Of a stretch of 64,000 nucleotides of DNA, positions 16,591 through 25,476 are shown piece after piece. The first letter of the stretch is position 1; every line of letters starts with the position of its first letter. The notes under the pieces were generated by a model, which saw only the letters and a list, made by a program, of their open reading frames with translations, was not told the DNA's origin and searched no databases. A program made the translations under genes and the position numbers. The DNA comes from CAWJLS01 sp963843755 (GTDB lineage: Bacteria > Acidobacteriota > Thermoanaerobaculia > Multivoradales > DATKCC01): the NCBI GenBank assembly GCA_963843755.1, contig CAWJLS010000003.1, positions 232,230 to 296,229 on the forward strand. The letters run 5' to 3'.

Positions 16591-17868
16591 TCAGCCGCCC
16601 TCCCCTTCGGCGTCGCCGGCTCCTGCCGGCACGCTCCGGCCGTCCGCGGACCGGCCGAGAACCTCCTCGATCGCCGCCTCCCAGCGGGGCACCACGGCGT
16701 CGAGCCCGAAGCGCTCCCGGGCCAGGACGCGCGCCGCCTCCCCCATCCGCCGCCGGCGCTCCCCGTCGCCCGCCAGGGTGACCACCGCCGCGGCCAGGGC
16801 TTCGGCGCCGCCGACCGGGACGAGCAGACCGCTCACGCCGTCGTCGACGATCTCGTCCGGGCCGAACGGGCAGCGGGTGGCGACCGCCGGCAGCCCCAGG
16901 CCCTGCGCCTCGATCAGGGCGTTCGGGAGCCCTTCGAAATCGCTGGTCGAGAGGAAGAGGTCGGCGTCGGCCATGGCGGATGAAGGGTGTTCGACGAACC
17001 CGGCGAGCTCGACGGCGTCCCCCAGCCCGAGCTCCTCGATACGCCGGACGAGCCGCGGCCGGAGGGAGCCCTCGCCGCACAGCCGCAGATGCAGCCGCGG
17101 GCGCGGCCCGTCGGCCTCGCGGCCGGACTCGTCCATCCGGCGGAGCCGCGCCATCACCTCGAGCGCCAGGTCCGGCCGCTTCTGGGGCTCGAGCCGGCCC
17201 ATCCAGAGCACCTGGAGCGGCTCGTCTCCACCGCTCCGGTCCCGGCCGGGCCGGGCTTCACCGGAGACCTCGCCCGAGACCTCGCCGGGGACCTCGCCGG
17301 ACAGCCCGTCGGACCGGCCGCGAGCCGCCCGCTCCAGGGCGTCGAAGTCGGTCGGGTTGGGGATCGCCCGAGCCCTCTCCGCGGCCCCGGGATAGTAGCG
17401 CAGGAACGCCTGTTCGAGACCCCGGGAGTTGGCCACGACCAGGTCGGCCCGCGGGTAGACCCGGCGCCCCCAGAGGCGCTGGAGCCACGGGTCGCCGTGC
17501 TCCGGCGAGTTGGCGGCCCGGGCGATCCACCGCGGTCCGGTGCGCCGGCCGCCCCGTCGTCCCAGGGCTGCGCCGGTCAGGCAGTTGGTCGACAGCACGT
17601 TCGACAGCACCAGGTCGGGTGCCGCGGCGGCGATCGCCCGGCGCAGCCTGAAGACGGTCCGCGGCAGGCTCGGGACGCCGCTGTAGCCGAGGGTGGTGAC
17701 CGGCACGTCGTCGGGCACCGGATAGGTGGCACGCGCGGTCGCGGCGACCAGCGCCGGGGCGAAGCGGCGCCGGTCCAGGTGGTTCGCCAGGGTCGCGGAG
17801 AAACGTTCCGCACCGCCGCCGGAGAGCGAGTGGGTGACCAGCAGGATGCGCGCCGGCCCGCGGCTCAT
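16591..17868 (-). CDS. Family 4 glycosyltransferase
   Basis: GT-B enzyme of 425 residues. The N-terminal half has VTHSLSGGGAERFSATLANHL, a donor-sparing loop, and VLSNVLSTN. The C-terminal half has VLWMGRLEPQKRPDLALEVM, LCGEGSLRPRL, LSTSDFEGLPNALIEAQ (EGxxNAxxEA) and GLPAVATRCPFGPDEIV. A low-complexity insert of GEVSGEV units (17269-17305; 12-bp repeats) sits in the linker between the two Rossmann folds. Its ATG overlaps the stop of the upstream GT39-like gene (ATGA), so the two are coupled. Donor and acceptor are unknown. Confidence 0.88.
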   Translation of the reverse strand: MSRGPARILLVTHSLSGGGAERFSATLANHLDRRRFAPALVAATARATYPVPDDVPVTTLGYSGVPSLPRTVFRLRRAIAAAAPDLVLSNVLSTNCLTGAALGRRGGRRTGPRWIARAANSPEHGDPWLQRLWGRRVYPRADLVVANSRGLEQAFLRYYPGAAERARAIPNPTDFDALERAARGRSDGLSGEVPGEVSGEVSGEARPGRDRSGGDEPLQVLWMGRLEPQKRPDLALEVMARLRRMDESGREADGPRPRLHLRLCGEGSLRPRLVRRIEELGLGDAVELAGFVEHPSSAMADADLFLSTSDFEGLPNALIEAQGLGLPAVATRCPFGPDEIVDDGVSGLLVPVGGAEALAAAVVTLAGDGERRRRMGEAARVLARERFGLDAVVPRWEAAIEEVLGRSADGRSVPAGAGDAEGEGG

Positions 17869-20324
17869 TCGGCGCTCGGCTCCTCCGGCCCGATTTCGTC
17901 CGGCACGGCCTGCCCCCCCTGGGCCCCGGCCCGCGGCGCCACCACCGCCACCGCCGTCCGGTAGGGCTCCACCCCGCGGCGGGAGAACCAGGAGACCTGC
18001 TCGAACACCGGGTCGAGGACCAGCTCGTAGCGCCCCGGCTCGACCGGCGCGCGGATCTCCTGGAGCACCTCGACCGACTCCCCCGCCGCGACCGGCAAGG
18101 GCAGGTGGGTGCGCAGGCCGTCGAACTCCACCAGGTCGCCCGCTTCCGGGGCCGATGCCTGCGCCGGTACCCCGTCATCGCCACTGCCAGCCTCGGAGGT
18201 CGGCCCAGCAGTGCTCGCCGTGCCAGGGCCCGCCTCGGCGCCGCCGGCGGCCCGATACCAGTGATAGCTCAGGTGAACCTCCGCCGCGGCGCCGGGCGTC
18301 CACGGCTGGCCAGAGGTGTTGGTCAGGCCGACCCGGGCGTAGAAGGTCTGCCCTGCCAGGACCCGGTCGCGCAGGGTGACCTTGTTCCAGGCGACGCCGA
18401 AGACGTCCCGGTCCATGGCGTCGCCGGTCCCCAGCAGAACCAGCTCGGCACCTACGGGGAAGTTGTCTTCCAGCGTGTCGTAGAACGCGAAGCCCGAGCC
18501 GGGGCAGCTCGGCGGCGGGAAGTGCCGGGTCCAGAGCCGGGAGCGGCCGTGCTCTGCGGTGACGGTCAGGGTGTAGACCGGGATCGGCTCGGGCGGCTCT
18601 CCCCGGTGGGTGAAGCGGCTCGGGCCGCCGGGATCGAGGCTCACCCGGGCTTCGGGCCCCTGGACGGTGGCCGCGCCCAGCTCGACGGTCTCGTCCGCGT
18701 CGCCCATCTGCAGCCGGATCCGGTTGCGCGGCGCGTCGCTCCGGACCAGGAGCTGGAACGGCCCGTCCACCGGCTTCGGCGCCAGGATCTCGATCTCCAC
18801 CGGCTGGCCGGCGGCGATCCACAGCCTGCCCGCCTGTGGCAGCACCACATCTTTGCGCGCGACCACCTGGAGCGAACCGATCGGGACCGAGACGTAGCCC
18901 GGAACCTCCCGCAGGGTCAGCTCCCGGGGGAACAGGCGAAACGGCGGGTTGCGCACGTGGGACTGGAGGGTCGGCTCCGGGACGTCGGCCCCGAACGGCG
19001 TCAGAACGATGGTGCCGAGGAAGACCCCCGCGACGGTGAAGGTCGCCGGCACCGTCCAGCGCGGCCGGATGCGCGTCACCAGGAAGAGGAACGCCGGGTA
19101 GACGTTGACGTAGTACCGGTTGCCGATGAACCCGCCGCCGCCCTGCCAGTTGGCCGGGATGAAGACCAGGAAGAAGAGCGCCACCAGCCCGAGCCCGCCG
19201 AGCAGGCCCCAGCGCCAGGCCTGCTCTCCCGGCGGGCGCCGCCGGTGGACCAGGAAAAGAATCAGCGCCAACAGGCTGAACGGGAAGTACAGGAACAGGC
19301 CGGTATGGCGGCCGGCCAGGAAGTAGAGGACGTTCTCCCCCAGCCGGCCGAGATGGACGTCCGGAATGCGGAAGATCCAGCTCCACGCGCCGCCGGTCGG
19401 ACGCTCCTCGGTGCCCTTCTCCCCGGCCGTCGCCGCGGTGGTCCGGTTGATCGGCAGGACGTCGGGAGAACAGACCACCACCCCCTGGCGCTCGACCCCC
19501 AGGTAGGGCGTGGCGTGACCGGTGAGCGCCACGGCGAGGCCGGTGGCGAGGCCGAGCGACACGGCGGCGCCGGCGATCCACAGCGCGATCAGTCTCCACC
19601 GCCGGCGCACGGCCAGGGCCGCGAGCGGCGCCAGGGCGAGGGCCGCGATCACCGGCTTGTTGTAGACCGCCAGGGAGAGCGCCGCGCCGGAGAGGACCGC
19701 CGCCGTCGCCGGCCAGGCGCGGCGCCGGCGGCTCCGGGCGCGACCGTCCTCCGGCGCCGTCGGCTCCCCGGGGGCGTCCTGCCGGTCGAGCGCCGGCCCC
19801 AGGCCGAGGAACAGGCAGGCCGCCACGGCGGCCATGTTGAACACCTCCGGGTGGAGCCAGAAGACGTAGGAGAACCCGGCGCTGGCGATGAAGAAGCCCG
19901 CGGCGAAGACCGCCGCCGTCCCGTCGGTGTTGAACCGCGCCAGGTAGGCGGCCCCCATCCAGATCATCGCGACCAGCAGGAGCATGTTGAACAGCAGCAT
20001 GCCGTCCGCCCCGGCCACCCTGGCGAAAGGCGCCGCGAACAGGGAGTAGAGGTACGGCTTGCCGAAGTAGACCGACCGCCACCCGTCGTCCGTCATCAGG
20101 ATCAGGTTGGACACCGGCCTGTAGGGGAACTCGTCGAACAGCCGCTCGAGGTCGCCGGTGTCGACCGAGAGATCGCCGTCGTGGGCGATCGACTCCGCCA
20201 TCAGGAAGTAGGCGGGCTCGTCCGACTTGAGGGTCGGCGGCAGCCCCGGCTTGCCGACCGTCAGAGGCAGCGCGAGGAGGAACAGGGAGGCGGAGAGGAG
20301 GCCCAGGCGTGCGCGGCGGGTCAC
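17865..20324 (-). CDS. GT39-like polytopic membrane glycosyltransferase with C-terminal globular domain
   Basis: The 819 residues start with a membrane helix, then a periplasmic loop with KSDEPAYFLMAESIAHDGDL, which holds the conserved acidic pair of ArnT/PMT-type enzymes. VYFGKPYLYSLFAAPFARV follows, and about ten further membrane helices continue to about residue 440. The segment NWQGGGGFIGNRYYVNVYP is shared with the second paralogue at 36288-38249. The C-terminal 330 residues are soluble and presumably periplasmic. Such enzymes use polyprenyl-phosphate sugars; the GT2 at 1065-2072 could supply them. GTG at 20324 with TAGACT 9 bases upstream. Confidence 0.75.
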   Translation of the reverse strand: MTRRARLGLLSASLFLLALPLTVGKPGLPPTLKSDEPAYFLMAESIAHDGDLSVDTGDLERLFDEFPYRPVSNLILMTDDGWRSVYFGKPYLYSLFAAPFARVAGADGMLLFNMLLLVAMIWMGAAYLARFNTDGTAAVFAAGFFIASAGFSYVFWLHPEVFNMAAVAACLFLGLGPALDRQDAPGEPTAPEDGRARSRRRRAWPATAAVLSGAALSLAVYNKPVIAALALAPLAALAVRRRWRLIALWIAGAAVSLGLATGLAVALTGHATPYLGVERQGVVVCSPDVLPINRTTAATAGEKGTEERPTGGAWSWIFRIPDVHLGRLGENVLYFLAGRHTGLFLYFPFSLLALILFLVHRRRPPGEQAWRWGLLGGLGLVALFFLVFIPANWQGGGGFIGNRYYVNVYPAFLFLVTRIRPRWTVPATFTVAGVFLGTIVLTPFGADVPEPTLQSHVRNPPFRLFPRELTLREVPGYVSVPIGSLQVVARKDVVLPQAGRLWIAAGQPVEIEILAPKPVDGPFQLLVRSDAPRNRIRLQMGDADETVELGAATVQGPEARVSLDPGGPSRFTHRGEPPEPIPVYTLTVTAEHGRSRLWTRHFPPPSCPGSGFAFYDTLEDNFPVGAELVLLGTGDAMDRDVFGVAWNKVTLRDRVLAGQTFYARVGLTNTSGQPWTPGAAAEVHLSYHWYRAAGGAEAGPGTASTAGPTSEAGSGDDGVPAQASAPEAGDLVEFDGLRTHLPLPVAAGESVEVLQEIRAPVEPGRYELVLDPVFEQVSWFSRRGVEPYRTAVAVVAPRAGAQGGQAVPDEIGPEEPSAE

Positions 20325-20333
20325 GGCGGTCGA

Positions 20334-20339
20334 AGTCTA
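20334..20339 (-). promoter_or_regulatory. -10 box TAGACT of the GT39-like gene, leaderless arrangement
   Basis: TAGACT on the minus strand ends 9 bases before the GTG at 20324. It would drive the coupled GT39-like and GT4 genes and possibly asnB. Confidence 0.45.
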
Positions 20340-20428
20340 CTCCAGGGGGACGCGGCAGATGGCGGTCGTGGGGCACGGCCGCGGTGCGCCCGGCAGAAGC
20401 CAGAGGGCACCGGGCCTGAGCCGGCCGA

Positions 20429-20437
20429 TGCTATCAT
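20429..20437 (+). promoter_or_regulatory. Extended -10 box TGCTATCAT
   Basis: TGCTATCAT is the best extended -10 match upstream of the sulfatase and lies about 95 bases before its start. The core GCTATCATCGCC recurs exactly on the minus strand at 33139-33150 upstream of the Gfo/Idh gene. Confidence 0.5.
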
Positions 20438-20531
20438 CGCCTGCCGCGCACCGCCGGCCTCGCGCACGCCCACGAGCACGGGGCCCGCCCCAGGAATGCA
20501 CCACCCCTTCCGCGCCTTTTCTTTCGAGACC

Positions 20532-22103
20532 ATGACGATGAAGCAGATCGCCCGCCGCCCGTCCGCCCGCCCCTCACGGCCCGCCGCCCGCACCCTTTCC
20601 CCGCTGACCGCGCTCACCGCGCTGATCGCGCTCGGCGCGCTCGGCGCGGCCACCCTCACCGGCTGCGCCACCGAGCCGGGCTCGCGGACAGCCTCCGGCG
20701 AGACGCCGCGCCACGTCTTCCTGATCACCGTCGACACCCTGCGCGCCGACCACCTCAGCCAGTACGGCTACCACCGTGACACCAGCCCGTCGCTCCAGCG
20801 CCTGGCCGACCCCGGCGTGGTGTTCGAGGACGCGGTCTCCCAGTGGCCGAAGACCGGCCCGTCGTTCGCCTCGATCTTCACCGGCCAGTACCCCCAGAGC
20901 ACCGGCCTGACCCACAACGCCGCCCTCGACCTGCCCGCCGCCTACCTGACCCTGCCGGAGCTCATGAAGCAGCAGGGTTACACCACCCTGGGCGTGGTCT
21001 CGAACGGCGTCCTGGCGCAGACCATGGGCTGGAACCAGGGGTTCGACAGCTATCTCGAGACCTGGAAGCTCGCCCCGGAGCCGTCCGACGACCCGGTCGA
21101 GTACCGCAAGTACCTGAACGCCCGGCGGGTCAACCAGCTCGCCCTGCCGCTGCTCGAGCGCCACAAGGACGACGCCAAGCTGTTCGTCTGGCTCCACTAC
21201 TCCGACCCCCACGGCCCGTACCTGCTACCCGCGGACGTGGAGAACCCGTTCCTGGGGGACCGGTACGACACCCGGGACCAGAAGGCCCCGGTCGACCGCT
21301 CCCGGGCCGTCGCCCTCGGCGACCACGACGAGCTGAGCTACTACGTGGCCTCCTACGACGGCAACGTCCACTTCGCCGACCAGAACATCGGCGCGGTGCT
21401 CGACCGGGCCCAGGAGCTGGGGCTGCTCGACGACGCCCTGGTGGTGTTCACCGCCGACCACGGCGAGAGCCTCGGCGAGCACGACTACTACTTCGGCCAC
21501 GGCCGCCTGCCTTACCAGCCGGGCGCCCACGTGCCGCTGATCGTCTCCTGGCCCGGCCACCTCGACGGCGGGCGCCGGGTGTCGGGGCCGGTGGAGCTGG
21601 TCGACCTCTACCCCACCCTCCGCGACCTGGCCGCGCCGGGAATCGACATTCCGGGGCTCGAGGGGCACAGCCTGGTGCCGCTGCTCGAAGACGAGGGCTC
21701 CCAACCTGGTCAACCCGGCCAGCCCGGGAAGGCGAGCACCGAGATGGCCGAGTCGACGAAGGCGGGGGCGCGGGGCGACAATCCGTTCCGCTACGCCTTC
21801 GCCGAGGCCGGCGGCGGCTCGCCGACCACCCACTTCCGCTGGGTGCGCGACGACCGCTGGAAGCTGATCTACCACCCCCCGCTCGGCCAGCGCCCCCGGA
21901 CCTGGGAGCTCTACGACCTGGAGACCGACCCGGGCGAGACCAAGAACCTGGTCGAAGGCGACACGCACCCGTACCAGCGTCTCCGCAGCGTCCTGGCCGG
22001 CTGGATGAAGGGGAGCGAATGGATCCGCAAGCCCCAGAGCGAGGTCCAGGTCCGGTCGGACGAAACCGAGAAGGCGCTCAAGGCGCTGGGTTACATCAAC
22101 TAG
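20532..22103 (+). CDS. Lipoprotein sulfatase-family hydrolase (alkaline phosphatase superfamily)
   Basis: About 523 residues with an N-terminal lipoprotein signal: a basic start, a hydrophobic Leu/Ala stretch and the lipobox LTGC (about residues 40-43). The mature enzyme would therefore be lipid-anchored. The catalytic domain has ITVDTLRADHLSQYGY, TGPSFASIFTGQYPQSTG, FTADHGESLGEHDYYFGHG and the late WKLIYH. At the position where true sulfatases have Cys or Ser for formylglycine, this protein has Thr (T-G-P-S). Glycan sulfate or phosphodiester chemistry is possible. ATG at 20532 (alternative 20538). A QPGQPGQPGK insertion (21708-21735) is another short DNA repeat. It is convergent with a second sulfatase. 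Confidence 0.82.
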   Translation: MTMKQIARRPSARPSRPAARTLSPLTALTALIALGALGAATLTGCATEPGSRTASGETPRHVFLITVDTLRADHLSQYGYHRDTSPSLQRLADPGVVFEDAVSQWPKTGPSFASIFTGQYPQSTGLTHNAALDLPAAYLTLPELMKQQGYTTLGVVSNGVLAQTMGWNQGFDSYLETWKLAPEPSDDPVEYRKYLNARRVNQLALPLLERHKDDAKLFVWLHYSDPHGPYLLPADVENPFLGDRYDTRDQKAPVDRSRAVALGDHDELSYYVASYDGNVHFADQNIGAVLDRAQELGLLDDALVVFTADHGESLGEHDYYFGHGRLPYQPGAHVPLIVSWPGHLDGGRRVSGPVELVDLYPTLRDLAAPGIDIPGLEGHSLVPLLEDEGSQPGQPGQPGKASTEMAESTKAGARGDNPFRYAFAEAGGGSPTTHFRWVRDDRWKLIYHPPLGQRPRTWELYDLETDPGETKNLVEGDTHPYQRLRSVLAGWMKGSEWIRKPQSEVQVRSDETEKALKALGYIN

Positions 22104-22130
22104 GAGTCGGCGCGGCAGTCGGCGCCGCGG

Positions 22131-24149
22131 TCACTGCACGTAGCCCAAGGCCTTGAGCTGGCGGACCGACTCGGAGTCGAGCTTGATCCGCCCGACCGCC
22201 TCGGTGCGGGCCTCGACCGCGTGGTGGGCGACAGCGAGCAGGCGCGCCGGCTCGGGGCGGTCGAAGGCGCCGTCCTCGCCGGCCAGGTCGTGGTGCTCCC
22301 CCGGGTCGGCGGTCAGGTCGTAGAGCTCGAGCTTGCCGTCGCCGTGCAGGATGACCTTCCAGGCGGCGGTGCGGACCGCGATGGTCGGCTCCTCGCCCTC
22401 GGCCGCGATCTCGGTGACCGACGTGCGGCAGCGGTCCGGACGCCGGTCGGCACCCGCGCCGTCCTGGCCGGCGCCCGTGCCCGCGTCACCGCCCGCGGCG
22501 TCTCCGCTCGCCGCCTGGCGGCTCGCAAGGCGGCTCTCACCCACCGTGCCGGCAACGCCGGCCTCGTCGATCAGAGGCAGCAGGCTGCAGCCGGACACGT
22601 CGTCCGGCACCGGCGAGTGGACCAGATCGAGGATCGTCGGTACCAGGTCGATCAGGCGCACCTGCTCGGTCACCTCCGTGCCGGCGTGGCGCCCCTGATC
22701 GAAGGACCGGGGCAGCTTGACGATCAGCGGGACCCGGACGAGCTCGTCGTAGGGCGTCGTGCTGTGGGCGATGAACCCGTGCTCCATGAAGCCGTCGCCG
22801 TGGTCGGCGGTGACGACGATCATGCTGCCGTCGTAGCGCCCGGTGCGGCGCAGGGTGTCGAGCAGCCGGCCGATCTGGTCGTCGACCGAGCGGATCTGCC
22901 CGTCGTAGGCCATCTTCATGGCCTCCAGCCGCTCGGGGGAGACGCTCTCCTTCCCCTCGCGGATCGCCTCCAGGTGCTCGCCCCAGTCGGCCAGGTCGAT
23001 CCCGGCGTACGGATCGTCGTACCGGCCGAACTGGGTGTCGTAGGGGGGCTGCGGCCGGTACGGGTCGTGGACGTCGATGTAGTGGATGTAGGCGAAGGTG
23101 CGGTAGCGCCGCCCCGGCCCGCCGAACCAGTCGGTCGCCAGCCGGGTGATGCGCGCGGCGTCCCCCGCCTGGTCCCGGAAGAGGTCGAACCCCTGGCCGA
23201 ACCCCATGAACTTCCGCAGGTGGGAGTTGTGCACCCAGGCGGCGGTGAACAGCCCCCGGTGGCTGAGCATCTCCGCGAGGGTCCGCTCCTTGTCCGGCAG
23301 CACGTCCGAGGTCACCGCCCCGGGAAACTCCGGGTCGGCCGTCCGGCTGCCCCAGTAGACACCGTGCTGGTACGGGTAGCGGCCGGTGAAGAGCGACGAG
23401 ATGCTGGTCTTGGTGAAGGTGCTCTGGCTGATCGCCTGGCGGAACACCACGCCGTCATCCGCCAGGGCGTCGATCGCCGGGGTCGTTTCCCGCTCGTGAC
23501 CGTAGACGCCGACGTGGTCCGCGCGGAGGGCGTCGATCAGGATGATCAGGACGTCGGGGGCGCTCGGCCGGGCGCCGGCCATGCGCGGCGGCCCGGCGAA
23601 GACGACCGCGGCGGCGCCATGGACCAGCGCCAGGAGGGCCACGGAGACGAGCGCCGCCTTCAGACCCCTGGCTGGCGAGCCGTCGGAGCCCACCGAGCCC
23701 GCCGCCCCGCTCGCGCCGGCCGGCGCGTCCCTGCGCACCAGCCAGAGCACCAGCACCACCAGGACCACCAAAGCCACCGCCAGGTACGCCGCGTTGAGCT
23801 TCAGGGGGTAGGAGGCGAACAGCTCCGACGGGCGGATCCCCGCCGTCCGGTTGAGCCGGTAACCGCCGGCCGCCACCGCCGGCGCCAGGGCGACGGCCGC
23901 GGCGAACGGCACGCCGATCCACGGCCTCCAGCGGCGTGCGACGACCCCGCGCAGGAGGGCGTAGAGCACCAGGAAGAGCGCCGCCCCCGCCAGCGCCCAG
24001 TCGAGCTCGGTGCGGACGGTGTCGAGGAGCAGCATCGGAAAGCCTTGCGCCGCCTCGCCCCACCCGCGGGCCAGGCCGACCGCCAGGGCGACCAGGACCG
24101 AAAGCGTGAGAACCGGCGCCGCGGCACGGCGGATCGCGTCGACCATCAC
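22131..24149 (-). CDS. Membrane-anchored sulfatase-family hydrolase
   Basis: The 672 residues have about four N-terminal membrane helices (to about residue 185) followed by an extracytoplasmic alkaline-phosphatase-superfamily domain: ILIDALRADHVGVYGHERET, FTKTSISSLFTGRYPYQHGV, VTADHGDGFMEHGFIAHST, and the end motif QLKALGYVQ. The layout recalls LtaS-type or phosphoethanolamine-transferase-type enzymes. Thr again occupies the nucleophile position. The nucleic acid substrate set is unknown; surface glycan or lipid modification is likely from context. The GTG at 24149 overlaps the stop of the upstream GT4 gene (GTGA), so they are coupled. Confidence 0.82.
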   Translation of the reverse strand: MMVDAIRRAAAPVLTLSVLVALAVGLARGWGEAAQGFPMLLLDTVRTELDWALAGAALFLVLYALLRGVVARRWRPWIGVPFAAAVALAPAVAAGGYRLNRTAGIRPSELFASYPLKLNAAYLAVALVVLVVLVLWLVRRDAPAGASGAAGSVGSDGSPARGLKAALVSVALLALVHGAAAVVFAGPPRMAGARPSAPDVLIILIDALRADHVGVYGHERETTPAIDALADDGVVFRQAISQSTFTKTSISSLFTGRYPYQHGVYWGSRTADPEFPGAVTSDVLPDKERTLAEMLSHRGLFTAAWVHNSHLRKFMGFGQGFDLFRDQAGDAARITRLATDWFGGPGRRYRTFAYIHYIDVHDPYRPQPPYDTQFGRYDDPYAGIDLADWGEHLEAIREGKESVSPERLEAMKMAYDGQIRSVDDQIGRLLDTLRRTGRYDGSMIVVTADHGDGFMEHGFIAHSTTPYDELVRVPLIVKLPRSFDQGRHAGTEVTEQVRLIDLVPTILDLVHSPVPDDVSGCSLLPLIDEAGVAGTVGESRLASRQAASGDAAGGDAGTGAGQDGAGADRRPDRCRTSVTEIAAEGEEPTIAVRTAAWKVILHGDGKLELYDLTADPGEHHDLAGEDGAFDRPEPARLLAVAHHAVEARTEAVGRIKLDSESVRQLKALGYVQ

Positions 24150-25462
24150 CTATCCTCCTCACCCCGATCGCCGACCGCCTTCCGGTAGAGCCGGTCGTGG
24201 GTCTCGGCCACCGCGTCCCAGTTGAGCTCGGTCTCCACTCGCTGGCGCGCCGCCTCGCCGAGCGCCCGGGCGCGCTCCGGCGCCGCCAGCAGATCGAGCA
24301 CCGCCCCGGCGACGGCCCCGTCGTCGCGCTCCGGGATCAGCAGGCCGGTGCGCTCGTGCTCGATCGCCATCGGGATGCCAGAAACGTCCGTCGCCACCAC
24401 CGGCCGGCCGGCCGCCATCGCCTCGAGCACGACGATCGGCAGGCCGTCGACGTTGCCCCGCGGGTCCCGGACCGAGGGCATCACCACCACCTCGGCCGCC
24501 GCCAGCAGGCCGAGCACCTGGTCGTGGGAGAGGCCGCCGGTGAAGAGCACCCGCTCCTCCACCCCGAGCTCACGCGCCCGACGGCGGAGCAGCGACTCGA
24601 GCGGACCGCCGCCGCCGATGACGATCCGCGCCTCCGGCACCCGCTCCAGGATGCGGGGCGCGGCGTCGACCAGGTGGACGAACCCTTTCTTGTCCACCAG
24701 CCGCCCGACGGCGACGATCGGCCGGGCGTCCGGCGGCAGGTCGAGCCCCAGCGACGCCAGGAACCCCGGGGCAGCCGGCGGGGCCGACGGGGTCGGGGCG
24801 GCCGGCGGGGTCGGGGCGGTCGCGGAGCCCGCCGGGGCGCCGGTCACGGCCGGCTCGCCGAGGGGGCGCGTGCCGTTGGGGACCAGCAGCACCTTGTCGG
24901 CGTGCTCCTCCCCGCCGAGCCGCAGCAGCCGGGTGCGCAGCTCGCCGCTGCACGAGGTGACGTGGGCGGCCCCGGCCAGCGCCTTGCGGGCCAGCGCCGA
25001 GAACAGCGGGTTGCGCTCCGCCATGAACACGTCCGAGCCGTGTAGGGTGGCGGCGTACGGCACGCCGGTGGCGCGGGAGACCTGGGAGGCGACGTACCCG
25101 TTCGGCAGGATCCAGTGGGCATGGATCATCTCGATCCCCTCCCGCCGTACCAGCCGCTCGAGCGCTCGCCGGGCGGCCAGGAAGTAGAGCGGCGACTCGA
25201 GGTACGCCCAGAGCTTCATGCCGATGTCGCGGCTCAGGGTCCGCGAGTAGCCCAGCAGGTGCAGGCGGTCCGGCCAGACATAGCGGAAGCCGCGGATCGT
25301 CAGCGGCGAGTCCCGCTCCTCCTGGAGCTGCGGGTCGAACGGCACCAGCGCCCAGACCTGGTGCCCGCGGCGGGCCAGCGCCTCCGAAAGGTCCTGGACG
25401 AACGGACCGTGGGTGTCGCCCGGAAAGCGGGGGAAGCTGTGAGCAAGGACCGCGACCTTCAT
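24146..25462 (-). CDS. Family 4 glycosyltransferase
   Basis: GT-B enzyme of 438 residues beginning MKVAVLAHSFPRFPGDTHGP. The first fold has MIHAHWILPNGYVAS and LHGSDVFMAERNP. The second has VAVGRLVDKKGFVHLVDA, IGGGGPLESLLRRRA, VMPSVRDPRGNVDGLPIVV and LEAMAAGRPVVATDVSG (E-x7-E motif region). The linker between folds carries a Pro/Ala/Thr insert (about 24770-24830) from short DNA repeats. It leads a two-gene unit with the membrane sulfatase, suggesting one transfers and the other modifies the same glycan. Confidence 0.88.
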   Translation of the reverse strand: MKVAVLAHSFPRFPGDTHGPFVQDLSEALARRGHQVWALVPFDPQLQEERDSPLTIRGFRYVWPDRLHLLGYSRTLSRDIGMKLWAYLESPLYFLAARRALERLVRREGIEMIHAHWILPNGYVASQVSRATGVPYAATLHGSDVFMAERNPLFSALARKALAGAAHVTSCSGELRTRLLRLGGEEHADKVLLVPNGTRPLGEPAVTGAPAGSATAPTPPAAPTPSAPPAAPGFLASLGLDLPPDARPIVAVGRLVDKKGFVHLVDAAPRILERVPEARIVIGGGGPLESLLRRRARELGVEERVLFTGGLSHDQVLGLLAAAEVVVMPSVRDPRGNVDGLPIVVLEAMAAGRPVVATDVSGIPMAIEHERTGLLIPERDDGAVAGAVLDLLAAPERARALGEAARQRVETELNWDAVAETHDRLYRKAVGDRGEEDR

Positions 25463-25476
25463 GCAGCCCTACCGGC

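Noticed and set aside
14541..16781. 746-codon plus-strand open frame
   Set aside because: It is antisense to asnB and shows only the low-complexity composition of a GC-rich shadow frame.
18105..20531. Long plus-strand open frame leading in frame into the sulfatase
   Set aside because: It lies opposite the well-supported GT39-like gene, has Arg/Gln/His-rich composition typical of GC-rich antisense frames, and the sulfatase has a clear lipoprotein signal at its own start.
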